64,000 bases of DNA from Neoechinorhynchus agilis. Taxonomy: Eukaryota; Acanthocephala. Position numbers and translations under genes: made by a program. The notes beneath the pieces were generated by a model. The model worked only from the letters and a program-made list of their open reading frames with translations. It did no database searches and had not been told where the DNA came from. Shown in pieces: positions 11,346-23,936 of the stretch; the first letter of the stretch is position 1, and the number at the start of each line of letters is the position of its first letter. The stretch covers positions 1,550,001 to 1,614,000 of the forward strand of contig CM121341.1 in the NCBI GenBank assembly GCA_051530055.1, written 5' to 3'.

Positions 11346-13834
11346 GTTTTGTTGTTGTGTGTTTGTTTCGTTTGATTGTTAAAAATAAACCATAATTCAT
11401 TTTAAAAAAGAAGTGAAATGTTACCAGTCAACTGTTTTTTCTTTCTCCCAAATCTTTGCATTGTGTTCATAAACAAAGTGTAAAACTCTTAGATTGTGTT
11501 AAAAAAATTCTAAGATCTCCAATAAATCAAACCTAAGCAAACACGCTATTTTCTCGGTTAAGAGAGCAAAATCAGTGTATTTTAAGAACATATTTAAGAA
11601 ATGATCAGCGTGGCATTTCTCACTAATAATACGAATCGTAATATCCGTTCCCCCTTCCGGAATGAGTCAACTCATTGTCGTCTTCCCATCGATCCCTTGG
11701 CGCAAAAGTCAACGTTTTTAATGACAAATTTAAGCTTACAAACCTGCTTCTAAAAATCGGACAACATATTGGAAAGCAGAATGGAAATATGCAGCAGCAA
11801 CCCAAACAGCAGTCTTCGTCGGGATCCAAACAAAAGCACTTTTGGACACATCATGAGACAATAAATACAGAAATGAACTTGGAATTGCTCATACCATTTG
11901 TTAGGTGTAAACTCTTAACGAGAAAGCAGTTGTTCTCCTACTTTCTAGAGAGCTTTTTTTTGCGGCGTATCAAATCGTGTGCACATAACGCTCCACGAGC
12001 CACATTCGAGCTCGTCGCAAAAAGGTTGGTATATGGTAGAGCTAAAACAATAAACATCGAAATATACGACTAAAAATTTGGATGAAGCAAATCACTTTTG
12101 TATTAGCCGAGGAGTCTGGTAAAATTAAGAATGAAATTTGGTTTGAAAGCAAGAACTAGCATCAAGAAACAATTTTATTCCAAGCAGTTCCGCGATGAAC
12201 ATTTAATGGAGATTACTTTGGACGAATCTAAGATATGAAGCAAAAGATTTCTCGGTGATCTACAAGGCATTCGTCATCCTCGACGTTTTTTTATTATTAA
12301 ATGAAATTATGATACCTAAACTTTAATTTTGCTTAAAATACTTCGATCCACGACTTGGATCTTGTTTTTACAGCACCAAAAGGTCGATGACTGAAAACGT
12401 ACTGCGAAATGAAGTCAATCTTTGCGAGTGCGCGGTTTAGCTATTATATGGCCTTTTCTAAATAAACGATCAATGGAGTTCGATTTTCTTTTTAAATATC
12501 TCTGAATCGCTCAACCAAGTGTAGATCAAAGATTATTAAAATTGAAAATTGGCTGGATGAATAAAATTGAATTACTTTTATTCATCTCGCCCTCGTCAAA
12601 AAAACTCTGGAAAACATCTTTAAATTTTAATAAAGCATAGAATGCGTCCCGTAATCATGCATCAAATATATTATTGACATTAAAATTCAATTCGAAGAAA
12701 ATAAAGGAGTCTATCGGAAATATTTATGCTATTTATTCAATTTATTTTTAGTAAGGCATTTTCAGCTTTTATATTGTAGTCTATCTGATATTCGAACTAA
12801 AGTGGCACGAAATCGCATCGATAATGTACAAATATGAATAAATCAAACTTTGTGCTGCAAATATGTCATTAAAGTGAAGCAAAAATTAAATTGAACGTTA
12901 ATGTCAAGAGTGTAAATAGTCCCGTCTGCTGATAAAATTTATCACTACTAGTTAATTTTACTTATCTTTTGATAAAGATTAATCATCAAGGACAGACTTC
13001 CTCGCGAAATATCTCAATTCAATAGTTCCATTCAGAGATGATTGTTCGGCAGCTAGAATTTTTATAAATTTAAAACAGCAATTTTCTTACTTTGAGTAAT
13101 CGACGAATTAAAAATGATTGCAATCCATAAGTGTATTTGAATTGATTGCAAAAATATTTAGAATTGATACTACACAGCCTTTTAAAAATAGAATCTGATT
13201 TGGCCTAAAACTCCATCTAAAATTTGCCCTTTCATTCTGTTTGCACTTCCGTAAGCCACAATTAGTAATTCGAGATCTAAACGATCTTTTTTCCATCTTG
13301 TCAATCGGTTGAGAATTCACTGTGAAGGATATATCTATTAGACAATTCGAAATTAAGAACCTTTACAATGGTAGAATTTTTGTTCAAAGTGTTTTGTGAA
13401 GTTTCAATGAACTGTTGGATTCGCTATAATTTTTTCACTATAATACGTTGCCGAATATACTTTTTATAAACATTATCATTTCCTATTTGCTAAAAAATAT
13501 TCGGTGTGACAAAACTTATTTCGCCGGCTTTATTTTCAACAAATACTTGACCCTTCATCGGTTATTTTTTATTGTGTAGATATTCATTTAGGAATTAATT
13601 ATGATGGTGAACTGACGGAAATCGTTAGCGAAATTTTGGAGTGGGAATTTATTCCGTCATTATAGATGCGTTTGAGTATTCGAGTTTTAAATACAAAATA
13701 AAACGAACAAAAATGCAAATTAGTAGGATTAAGTAGCTGAAAGGTAATCAAGAAAATCTTTATAGGACCCAAATAAGTTCTTTTGCCCTCCAGCCACAAA
13801 TCCTTTACAAATTCCTGGATTATATGCATAAGAT
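11346..13834. other. 2.5 kb intergenic, mostly featureless
   Basis: AT-rich with no recognised coding family. One cysteine-rich open frame on the minus strand (11623-11829) is listed separately. Nothing else in either strand looked like a conserved gene or RNA. Confidence 0.5.
11623..11829 (-). CDS. Possible short cysteine-rich exon pair
   Basis: Minus-strand frame with a cluster of cysteines and hydrophobic residues (CCLGCCCIFPFCFPICC) followed by an acidic/Gly-Tyr-rich tail ending GYYDSYY. A 48-bp segment in the middle (GTTTGT...CCAAG) has intron ends and keeps the frame when removed, giving an Arg-to-DRWEDDNELT junction. There is no in-frame ATG; an AG lies just upstream (ccaaaag/tgc), so if real this is an internal exon. 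Cys-rich membrane-anchor peptides look like this, but no family is recognised. Weak call. Confidence 0.25.
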   Translation of the reverse strand: MDPDEDCCLGCCCIFPFCFPICCPIFRSRFVSLNLSLKTLTFAPRDRWEDDNELTHSGRGNGYYDSYY

Positions 13835-16021
13835 TCAAACCGCAGTTCCATTACAGATCACATTGAGGTTATCACACGGTTCATATTTCTTGAATAACTT
13901 TAGATATGAGCAAATCACATACATAAGGCAAGCAGCGGCGAATTGACCGATCTTAACGCCAAATCGACAAGCAAAAGTGCTTGGTAGATCGATCTTTGCC
14001 AGAATTTGATCAGTGGAGAATTCACAGAACGAGAGTAAGAATGTTGCTAAGAGCCACGGGACAATTATGATTAAAGAGCTGATTGGTAGATCGAATCCAT
14101 ATGGGCATGGACTGTATGAAGCGGTTATCCATATGAAAGCGACGAAGAAACTCGCGAGTGCCGTTAGGATTTTGTGGGTTTGCCCGCTCATATGTGAGTA
14201 CAACGTGGATACGAGTGTTGCGAGTGGTGTTGTAAGTGGAATTAACATTGCTGCTACGTAGAAGAGATGGTCTCCATAGGGAAGGATTGAGTAGGTCATA
14301 AGAGCAGGTAAGACTCCAAACTTTAATACCGGCATAAGTTTGTTCAACAAAAACAATAATTGAAATTTTTCCGAAAGTGGTGGCTGCTTAACGATTGGTG
14401 GTGCTGGTTTTAAAACAAATATACTGTCTCTATAGTACCTGAGATCGAATTCGTCAACGTCGTCAGGATCAAATTCGTCTGTAGAAACAATACTTTGCCT
14501 GGCTACCATTCCGGATTTTAAAAGGTTTGTGAATCCAGCTAAACATGTCAGTGTGTAGGCTTCTATTGCAATAAATGAAATGAGTGATAGAAGAAGAGAT
14601 GCACCAATGACGAGCATAAAAGTCCTGAATGTCATGTGAGTTCGTGCGTATTGAGGAATGAGTGTTTGGTTGTTGTGAACGGTTGTGTTCATTGTACAGT
14701 TGATAAGCCCATGAGATCCTTGGATACCTGCCAATGCTGAGGGTATAAGCGCACCGAGCGAAACTCCCATAATGTGCGATACTTTGAGCGTTTGGCAATC
14801 AGCACGGCTTAAAGTTAATCGTATCATTCGAAAAAATAACTATTTTTAAAGAATAGTAGTAATTTTTCTTCTTCTACATTTATTTGTAGCATTTGAAAAC
14901 GAACTCAAAAGCTTAGTTCGATGAATGTTTTCAAATTTAGTTCATATGTCGCTACTATATCCACAACAATGCCTTTTCGTTTGGATCAAACAGGTCACTG
15001 ATAAGTCTTAAACGGTTCGCGTAAGCTATATGTTTTACTTTTAACAAAATTAGATTTACTGGTACTTTTTTGAAAATTAAAGAACTTTGAGCCATGAAAG
15101 AGCGATTTACGGAAACAAATATTCGGAACTTTAAGATTAAACTGAAATAATACCACTAGAATGTTTTCATTAGCTCCCATTCATGCGTCAATATTCAAAG
15201 AAGCACAAATAAAGTTGGACAAAACATTTTGTTCGTTTATTTTGCGATATTAGAAGAATCGAGTTTTTGTTGTTTTGTAATTTTTTAATCAAGCATTGCA
15301 TATGGAACGCAAATCTAGAATTGAATATCTTTCATTGATTTATTGAAGCTAAATAATAGAGCGTTGAACCTGCTAAAAAATGCACGGATAAGCCAATTGT
15401 TTCAAGAACGTTACAACACTTGAGTGCAAACCCTCGACTCCCCCAAAATACTCCACTGATTACCTGATTCTCAAAGTATTTGATATATTGCTCACATGAG
15501 TAAACCAGCGTTGTATCGGCGAATCCAACCAAAAAAACGCAGAAAACGACTGCGAATAGAAGGGTCTTGCTGCTGCCATCAAATGCCTGCAGCAGAATAA
15601 ATCCCATCGAAGAACAGGATGCTATTTGAGCAACGAGCATCACATAAACCAATGGAGATATCTCAGTTAGGAAAATCTTTCGAGCTGGTTCTTTAACTGC
15701 AATGTCGTCTGGGAAATTAACGACTCGCCTACGATTGCGCTGCCCTTCATTAGCTGTCCTTAGATCGTCCTTCTTCTCAACAACCGCATTTACTTTAAAT
15801 AGAGCCAAAAATGCCATAACGTTCGAAAGTTGGAGGATCATATTTATCAATGCAGGAAGGTCCCATTTGTCCGCAATGAATGATATGATAAATGGAAGCT
15901 CCACAAATATCGCATTTACACCCAATCCGTTGCAAATGGATAAAACGACAAACGCCAACCGATGAACAATCTCATTTGTTAACCGTTCTTTATTGTTGTT
16001 CATTTGTTTAATACCACTCAT
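13835..16021 (-). CDS. Riboflavin transporter, SLC52A (RFVT/RFT) family
   Basis: Plasma-membrane riboflavin carrier in two exons: 15464-16021, then 13835-14839 after a 624-bp intron. The donor reads GAGAATCAG/GTAATC and the acceptor AAATAG, phase 0, giving ~520 residues. Exon 1 holds the family's opening helix pair (GLGVNAIFVELPFIISF, then DKWDLPALINMILQLSN) and a helix ending VGFADTTLVY. Exon 2 opens with GVSLGALIPSALAGIQGSHG, the family's 'GLSGLVPS-x-ALAQG' helix, followed by a Cys/Asn-rich extracellular loop and about six more hydrophobic helices. The two halves could be read as separate genes, but each lacks what the other supplies and their order matches the family. The start follows an AG by one base, with a longer pyrimidine-rich acceptor (TTTTCAG) about 30 bases upstream. 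It lies downstream of MRPL14 on the same strand. Confidence 0.8.
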
Positions 16022-16904
16022 TCTGGAGTTTGTAACTCCTTGTTATCTGAAAATTAAAGACAATAAATTTAAAATCTACGATTTATCACTAACGAAAATG
16101 ATGAAATATTTTCACGGGAAACTTTAATGGTCTTAGATAGCGCTTTATCGCTGTTGTTCAATGCGACGTAAAGCGTCACGTATAAATGTGGAGCTTTAAA
16201 AATTAATTTTGCTTTATTTTTTGGTTAGAATGTGGCTAAATTCGAAATTGGTCCAATATTAATACGTTTTATAATTCGATACTTTGCAGTACTTCAAGGG
16301 AAAACGCAACTAAAAAACAATCTCAAATTAGCTAAAACACTTTCAATAGGACGGAATCATTGGTTTTTTGATTACCTTTTTACAGACAATGATGTAGATA
16401 CACTATATATCCTCTTATTATTCGCTACAGTACCCCGGGCACCTTTTACTATCTGCACGCAAACAATTTCTGGATGCCACTGAATTACGCAAGTCACAAA
16501 TGGCTTGTAACACATAATAACGTATTTCTCCATTGGGAAAACGGCATTTGTACATCAATATTAATCTGGTTTCCATTGAAAAGACCAGTTCGTCCCTCAG
16601 TGTTAGGTAAAGTCTATTAAGTCCTTTAATAGCAAAGGTCCTTGTAGAAGTGTTATTTAGGTCTATTGGTTTATAAGTAATTAATGGCGAAATTCATCTC
16701 TTATTGTGTGGGATGCGAGATTTCTGTTGTATAAAAGACAAAAAAATCATAATATTCTTCGACTGATCGACAATTTATAGAGAGTTCATTTCACTACCGA
16801 AATAAATGAACCAAGAATATCAAATTTTAAAAAATAAAGATATAGCCCACTTTGGATTTTAAACTACTTTTACGGCGTCCATCGAGAGAGAGAGAAGTTT
16901 TTGG
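16022..16904. other. Intergenic
   Basis: AT-rich spacer between SLC52 and MRPL14. An open frame at 16232-16483 (plus) has no recognisable family and no coding-like composition. Confidence 0.5.
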
Positions 16905-17309
16905 TCAAACTAAACAAGTAGCAAGCGAGACAATTTTCGCAAATCTCGCATCGTTTCTGAGGATTGTTGATACTGGACCGAAGATCCGCGTTCCTAATGG
17001 GTTCAGGTCTTTATCGACGAGTACGACGTTGTTTGTATCGAATCGAGGTCGGTTTTGTTTAGAGAAGTATCCCTTACATCCGACAATTACGGCTTTACAA
17101 GTTCTACCACGGACGGCCAGAAGGACAACATCGCCAGTACGACCGATCGATTGACGATTATAGACGTGAATGACGCAAGGTCTTCGTTTGTATAGCATTC
17201 CTTCAGTTGCGAGTTTGCTATTGTCCACAATGTTGACTGTGCTACGTCGGATGAGATGTCGGCATACTGAACTAGTTGAGAAAGTAGCACGTAAAACTAA
17301 AGCTGACAT
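16905..17309 (-). CDS. MRPL14: Mitochondrial large-subunit ribosomal protein uL14m
   Basis: 134-residue protein of the uL14 family with a mitochondrial-type presequence ([20 protein letters not shown]). The uL14 core is clear: [31 protein letters not shown], then [21 protein letters not shown], ending in the helix with FAKIVSLA. The basic and Ser/Thr-rich N-terminus and the diverged core fit the mitochondrial rather than the cytosolic (RPL23) paralogue. It is predicted to sit on the mitoribosome large subunit near the subunit interface. No intron. The ATG directly abuts an AG after a pyrimidine-rich stretch (cattatag/ATG), so the start is probably at a splice or trans-splice acceptor. Confidence 0.9.
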   Translation of the reverse strand: MSALVLRATFSTSSVCRHLIRRSTVNIVDNSKLATEGMLYKRRPCVIHVYNRQSIGRTGDVVLLAVRGRTCKAVIVGCKGYFSKQNRPRFDTNNVVLVDKDLNPLGTRIFGPVSTILRNDARFAKIVSLATCLV

Positions 17310-17599
17310 CTATAATGTATTGAAAAAAGTCATGAACAAGTGTGGCAGACTAAAGCACTGCCAAGTTTACGACAAGGAATGTTAAAGAGCTTTCGGCGAC
17401 ATCGATTAAGTGACCAGGATTCACAAAGAAGACATGCGATGATCAAAATGATCCTACTTTAACACCGCCAAGATTAAAATCGCGGACGAAAATATAACTT
17501 TTATTTTAAAACCAAAAAAGATCCTACTGAGCAAAATGAATTTAAATAAAATCGAAAACAGTTTTTCGGTTTTTTAAGTGATTAAATCACCGCCAGTCA
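17310..17599. other. Intergenic
   Basis: Nothing recognised between MRPL14 and the LINE tail. I looked here for the missing exon of the LIM gene upstream on the minus strand and found no convincing Cys/His pattern. Confidence 0.4.
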
Positions 17600-17815
17600 G
17601 GCACTCGGGTTGTTTGGTACCATGGCACAGGACCTGGTCAAGCAATTGTCTAAGAGATTGAGACGAATCATTGGCGATCCGAGATCAGGAGCACTCCTTC
17701 TACAAAACATAAGCCTGGCTCTTCAACGGGCTGGAAGGCTGCATCCGTACTCTGGACGATTACACCAGGACGCTCGTTGAGTGATCCAGAGCAGTGGCGT
17801 GAATGTTTGTAAGGT
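17600..17815 (+). mobile_element. LINE 3' tail fragment (REL type)
   Basis: About 215 bp whose plus frame reads like the last coding segment of the LINE copies nearby (ALGLFGTMAQDLVKQLSKR, then RSGALLLQNISLALQR). This matches the 'ALGSSAL...LRQNIGLAIQRGNAASV' ending of the copy at 47690-49140. It is a 5'-truncated insertion with no RT. It lies between the LIM gene and MRPL14, opposite in strand to both. Confidence 0.65.
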
Positions 17816-17988
17816 ATAAACTACAAAAATGATGAAGAAAACTGGCATTGTAAAAAAATGTTGATTTATGGGAACTTTTAGACTGAGCCTGAGATTGGTA
17901 CTAAAATTCATTAGTTCTACTGTTAATTTAAAGAAGATTATATAAAAATCGGTAGCGAATGAAGCCGCGTGAATCCCAGTCGATTTAC

Positions 17989-18571
17989 AGGTTGAACATT
18001 CAGGATGATAGTGGCGTTCCTGATGTTGAAAAGCGGGTGTTCCATTCAAAACGGGTTTTGCGCATTTATCACAGATCGGAACACGTCCAGTATCGTCAGC
18101 GGTGATCACAATTTTTTGACCGAGGAAATTTTCGATTTCAGGCGGTGCATGTTCACGACCAGAATGACCCATCGACATATGATGGCTGCAGTTGAGACAT
18201 TGAAATCGATTTTGGCCCAAATCCACGAATCGCATTCCATCATTAATCACAGCTTCACACCGATCACAAGTAAAGCATTGACTATGGAACCTAAGACCAT
18301 TATAACATTTCGCTCTAAGACCAGCTTGGATTTTCTGTCCACAAACAGCACAAACGGGACTTGTGGCATCATTGCATTGTTCACACATAAAGAGATTATC
18401 TCCTTTGGGATAAAAGGCAAGACCAGCTAGGCTCTTGTTGCATGATCGACATCGAAAACATTCGGGATGGTAATGAACGTCTTTATAAATTTGCATCGCT
18501 TCACCCCGCCTAAATCGTTGTTTACATATTCCGCACGAAATATCCAGGAATTGGCGGTTTCGGCTGTCCAT
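17989..18571 (-). CDS. LIM-domain protein, 5' part (LIM1, LIM2, half of LIM3)
   Basis: Cys/His zinc-binding adaptor. From ATG 18571 the 194 visible residues hold LIM1 (C13-x2-C...C66), LIM2 (C74-x2-C...C128) and the first half of LIM3 (C167-x2-C...HYHPECSTC). A donor (ACCT/GTAAAT) falls exactly in LIM3, so at least one 3' exon should follow. None is visible downstream, where a LINE tail (17600-17815) and then MRPL14 lie. Either the last exon is very short or diverged, the intron jumps over MRPL14, or the gene is truncated. LIM domains mediate protein-protein contacts at actin structures or in the nucleus; the subfamily (FHL-, PINCH- or prickle-like) cannot be fixed from two and a half domains. 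Further upstream exons may exist, since the first LIM begins only 13 residues after the ATG. Confidence 0.75.
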
Positions 18572-19320
18572 TCCGAATGGAGCGATTATTGGTGAGAAGA
18601 ATACAGTCAAAAAAAGAGTGTGAAGCTTTTTTTGGCTTGTATATCTGGCTGTTTATGTGTCGCGGTGACGAATCGGGGAGGAAAAGACTCGAAAATAGGC
18701 GACAGACACTCAGGTACGTACGGTAAAAGACAACCACGAATACTCAAGACGAGAAAGTAATCGATAGGGCGACATTCCAGAATGTACCGTGGTTTCTCTT
18801 AGAAAATAAATTAAAAGTCTAACGAAAATCGTACTCTCTTTTTTGCGGGGGGAATATTGGCAATCTAGGCGACGAAAATGAGCAAAAAATCCAAATAAAT
18901 TATAAAATTCAAGCAAAAATGTTCAATTTGAACGCCAAAAAACAATATCAAATGTTTACTGCGACGAAAATAATGGAACACAAGCAAAAAAATATGATTG
19001 CGCCATTTGTTTCGAGAGATTCAATCAAAATTTTAATCTAATGATAAAAAGTATTCCAAAAATTACAATCAAAATAAACAATTTTATTAAATGTATTTTG
19101 GAATAGGAAACTTATAATATTATAAACTATTGAGCTCTCAAAGTAGAACAGCTAAAAAAAATTAAAGTGAGTTAAATTAACAAATTAAACAGTACAAATC
19201 TTAAAAATAACAACTGAAAGAAATGTAGGCCTTTTAAAAAAAAGAAAAGCGAAAGACAGGAAAACCACAATTCGATTGACAGACTCACAGAAACGAACGA
19301 ATTTATAAAGATCTTATAAC
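18572..19320. other. Intergenic
   Basis: AT-rich sequence upstream of the LIM gene and left of the 271-bp array. Frames at 18522-18916 (minus) show no family. May hold 5' non-coding exons of the LIM gene. Confidence 0.4.
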
Positions 19321-22300
19321 CAATCGTCATCGCGTCCGAAAAACAAGAAGTACGCCATTAAACGAGTTATTATATCCCGAATTTGGTTAAGGGGTAACTA
19401 CCGCGACGCCAGGACGTTGTGCTCTTTAAAAGAAACCATTTTATTAACCAAAAATCGAAGGCGACGATAAAACGGTTATAGAACCGAGACCTTTTCGGAA
19501 ATTCTATTAACCCAAAGAATACATTTTCTTGTAAAAGATAGCAAAAATTTAGTTGATTTCACTCTTGAAATGACAAAATTCTATCAGTGTTCGATGTGGA
19601 TCGCCATAAATGGCAAAAACATCAAGTTGTTATATCCCGAATTTGGTTAAGGGGTAACAATCGCTACGCCAGACGAGGACGTTGTGCTTTTAACATTTTA
19701 TACATCGAAGGTGCGTTGAGCCTTTTTCTATTCCGAATACTTTTTGTAAAAGATAAATTTAGTTGTCACTTGAATGCTCTATATGAAATCAATTTTATAT
19801 CGATTTGGGACTGCTACGCAGGACATCGACGGGACGTTGTGCTCTTTAAAAGAAACCATTTTATTAACCAAAAATCGAAGGCGACGATTTGGCAGTTGCG
19901 AAACCGAGACCTTTTCGGAAATTCTATTAACCCAAAGAATACATTTTCTTGTAAAAGATAGCAAAAATTTAGTTGATTTCACTCTTGAGATGACAAAATT
20001 CTATCAGTGTTCGATGTGGATCGCCATAAATGGCAAAAACATCAAGTTGTTATATCCCGAATTTGGTTAAGGGGTAACAATCGCTACGCCAGGACATCGA
20101 CGGGACGTTGTGCTCTTTAAAAGAAACCATTTTATTAACCAAAAATCGAAGGCGACGATTTGGCAGTTGCGAAACCGAGACCTTTTCGGAAATTCTATTA
20201 ACCCAAAGAATACATTTTCTTGTAAAAGATAGCAAAAATTTAGTTGATTTCACTCTTGAGATGACAAAATTCTATCAGTGTTCGATGTGGATCGCCATAA
20301 ATGGCAAAAACATCAAGTTGTTATATCCCGAATTTGGTTAAGGGGTAACAATCGCTACGCCAGGACATCGACGGGACGTTGTGCTCTTTAAAAGAAACCA
20401 TTTTATTAACCAAAAATCGAAGGCGACGATTTGGCAGTTGCGAAACCGAGACCTTTTCGGAAATTCTATTAACCCAAAGAATACATTTTCTTGTAAAAGA
20501 TAGCAAAAATTTAGTTGATTTCACTCTTGAGATGACAAAATTCTATCAGTGTTCGATGTGGATCGCCATAAATGGCAAAAACATCAAGTTGTTATATCCC
20601 GAATTTGGTTAAGGGGTAACAATCGCTACGCCAGGACATCGACGGGACGTTGTGCTCTTTAAAAGAAACCATTTTATTAACCAAAAATCGAAGGCGACGA
20701 TTTGGCAGTTGCGAAACCGAGACCTTTTCGGAAATTCTATTAACCCAAAGAATACATTTTCTTGTAAAAGATAGCAAAAATTTAGTTGATTTCACTCTTG
20801 AGATGACAAAATTCTATCAGTGTTCGATGTGGATCGCCATAAATGGCAAAAACATCAAGTTGTTATATCCCGAATTTGGTTAAGGGGTAACAATCGCTAC
20901 GCCAGGACATCGACGGGACGTTGTGCTCTTTAAAAGAAACCATTTTATTAACCAAAAATCGAAGGCGACGATTTGGCAGTTGCGAAACCGAGACCTTTTC
21001 GGAAATTCTATTAACCCAAAGAATACATTTTCTTGTAAAAGATAGCAAAAATTTAGTTGATTTCACTCTTGAGATGACAAAATTCTATCAGTGTTCGATG
21101 TGGATCGCCATAAATGGCAAAAACATCAAGTTGTTATATCCCGAATTTGGTTAAGGGGTAACAATCGCTACGCCAGGACATCGACGGGACGTTGTGCTCT
21201 TTAAAAGAAACCATTTTATTAACCAAAAATCGAAGGCGACGATTTGGCAGTTGCGAAACCGAGACCTTTTCGGAAATTCTATTAACCCAAAGAATACATT
21301 TTCTTGTAAAAGATAGCAAAAATTTAGTTGATTTCACTCTTGAGATGACAAAATTCTATCAGTGTTCGATGTGGATCGCCATAAATGGCAAAAACATCAA
21401 GTTGTTATATCCCGAATTTGGTTAAGGGGTAACAATCGCTACGCCAGGACATCGACGGGACGTTGTGCTCTTTAAAAGAAACCATTTTATTAACCAAAAA
21501 TCGAAGGCGACGATTTGGCAGTTGAAACCGAGACCTTTTCGGAAATTCTATTAACCCAAAGAATACATTTTCTTGTAAAAGATAGCAAAAATTTAGTTGA
21601 TTTCACTCTTGAGATGACAAAATTCTATCAGTGTTCGATGTGGATCGCCATAAATGGCAAAAACATCAAGTTGTTATATCCCGAATTTGGTTAAGGGGTA
21701 ACAATCGCTACGCCAGGACATCGACGGGACGTTGTGCTCTTTAAAAGAAACCATTTTATTAACCAAAAATCGAAGGCGACGATTTGGCAGTTGCGAAACC
21801 GAGACCTTTTCGGAAATTCTATTAACCCAAAGAATACATTTTCTTGTAAAAGATAGCAAAAATTTAGTTGATTTCACTCTTGAGATGACAAAATTCTATC
21901 AGTGTTCGATGTGGATCGCCATAAATGGCAAAAACATCAAGTTGTTATATCCCGAATTTGGTTAAGGGGTAACAATCGCTACGCCAGGACATCGACGGGA
22001 CGTTGTGCTCTTTAAAAGAAACCATTTTATTAACCAAAAATCGAAGGCGACGATTTGGCAGTTGCGAAACCGAGACCTTTTCGGAAATTCTATTAACCCA
22101 AAGAATACATTTTCTTGTAAAAGATAGCAAAAATTTAGTTGATTTCACTCTTGAGATGACAAAATTCTATCAGTGTTCGATGTGGATCGCCATAAATGGC
22201 AAAAACATCAAGTTGTTATATCCCGAATTTGGTTAAGGGGTAACAATCGCTACGCCAGGACATCGACGGGACGTTGTGCTCTTTAAAAGAAACCATTTTA

Positions 22301-23930
22301 TTAACCAAAAATCGAAGGCGACGATTTGGCAGTTGCGAAACCGAGACCTTTTCGGAAATTCTATTAACCCAAAGAATACATTTTCTTGTAAAAGATAGCA
22401 AAAATTTAGTTGATTTCACTCTTGAGATGACAAAATTCTATCAGTGTTCGATGTGGATCGCCATAAATGGCAAACATCAAGTTGTTATATCCCGAATTTG
22501 GTTAAGGGGTAACAATCGCTACGCCAGGACATCGACGGGACGTTGTGCTCTTTAAAAGAAACCATTTTATTAACCAAAAATCGAAGGCGACGATTTGGCA
22601 GTTGCGAAACCGAGACCTTTTCGGAAATTCTATTAACCCAAAGAATACATTTTCTTGTAAAAGATAGCAAAAATTTAGTTGATTTCACTCTTGAGATGAC
22701 AAAATTCTATCAGTGTTCGATGTGGATCGCCATAAATGGCAAAAACATCAAGTTGTTATATCCCGAATTTGGTTAAGGGGTAACAATCGCTACGCCAGGA
22801 CATCGACGGGACGTTGTGCTCTTTAAAAGAAACCATTTTATTAACCAAAAATCGAAGGCGACGATTTGGCAGTTGCGAAACCGAGACCTTTTCGGAAATT
22901 CTATTAACCCAAAGAATACATTTTCTTGTAAAAGATAGCAAAAATTTAGTTGATTTCACTCTTGAGATGACAAAATTCTATCAGTGTTCGATGTGGATCG
23001 CCATAAATGGCAAAAACATCAAGTTGTTATATCCCGAATTTGGTTAAGGGGTAACAATCGCTACGCCAGGACATCGACGGGACGTTGTGCTCTTTAAAAG
23101 AAACCATTTTATTAACCAAAAATCGAAGGCGACGATTTGGCAGTTGCGAAACCGAGACCTTTTCGGAAATTCTATTAACCCAAAGAATACATTTTCTTGT
23201 AAAAGATAGCAAAAATTTAGTTGATTTCACTCTGAGATGACAAAATTCTATCAGTGTTCGATGTGGATCGCCATAAATGGCAAAAACATCAAGTTGTTAT
23301 ATCCCGAATTTGGTTAAGGGGTAACAATCGCTACGCCAGGACATCGACGGGACGTTGTGCTCTTTAAAAGAAACCATTTTATTAACCAAAAATCGAAGGC
23401 GACGATTTGGCAGTTGCGAAACCGAGACCTTTTCGGAAATTCTATTAACCCAAAGAATACATTTTCTTGTAAAAGATAGCAAAAATTTAGTTGATTTCAC
23501 TCTTGAGATGACAAAATTCTATCAGTGTTCGATGTGGATCGCCATAAATGGCAAAAACATCAAGTTGTTATATCCCGAATTTGGTTAAGGGGTAACAATC
23601 GCTACGCCAGGACATCGACGGGACGTTGTGCTCTTTAAAAGAAACCATTTTATTAACCAAAAATCGAAGGCGACGATTTGGCAGTTGCGAAACCGAGACC
23701 TTTTCGGAAATTCTATTAACCCAAAGAATACATTTTCTTGTAAAAGATAGCAAAAATTTAGTTGATTTCACTCTTGAGATGACAAAATTCTATCAGTGTT
23801 CGATGTGGATCGCCATAAATGGCAAAAACATCAAGTTGTTATATCCCGAATTTGGTTAAGGGGTAACTATCGCTACGCCAGGACGTTTTGCTCTTTAAAA
23901 GAAACCATTTTATTAACCAAAAATCGAAGG
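19321..23930. repeat. 271-bp tandem array derived from the RPL5 3' end
   Basis: About 17 copies, marked by 'atatcccgaatttgg' at 19370, 19631, 20050, 20321, 20592, 20863, 21134, 21405, 21674, 21945, 22216, 22485, 22756, 23027, 23297, 23568 and 23841. From 20040 the units are almost identical, with only 1-2 bp losses in three of them (near 21523, 22473 and 23233). The outer units on the left are diverged. Read on the minus strand, each unit contains a diverged copy of the last dozen RPL5 codons (ATTTCCGAAAAGG) followed by its 3' UTR with an AATAAA, identical over long stretches to the true RPL5 end at 23890-23975. The repeat therefore shares ancestry with the gene it abuts. The frames of 77 and 67 residues repeated inside it are not genes. 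Confidence 0.9.
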
Positions 23931-23936
23931 CGACGA

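Noticed and set aside
13835-16021. Two separate membrane-protein genes
   Set aside because: The halves carry complementary N- and C-terminal SLC52 signatures and are joined in frame by good splice sites, so one gene is simpler.
20108-23859. Repeated 77- and 67-residue open frames on both strands, one set per unit
   Set aside because: They exist only because the unit is 271 bp with few stops. The minus frame is a shifted, diverged echo of the RPL5 end, and small deletions in some units break the frames without any sign of selection.
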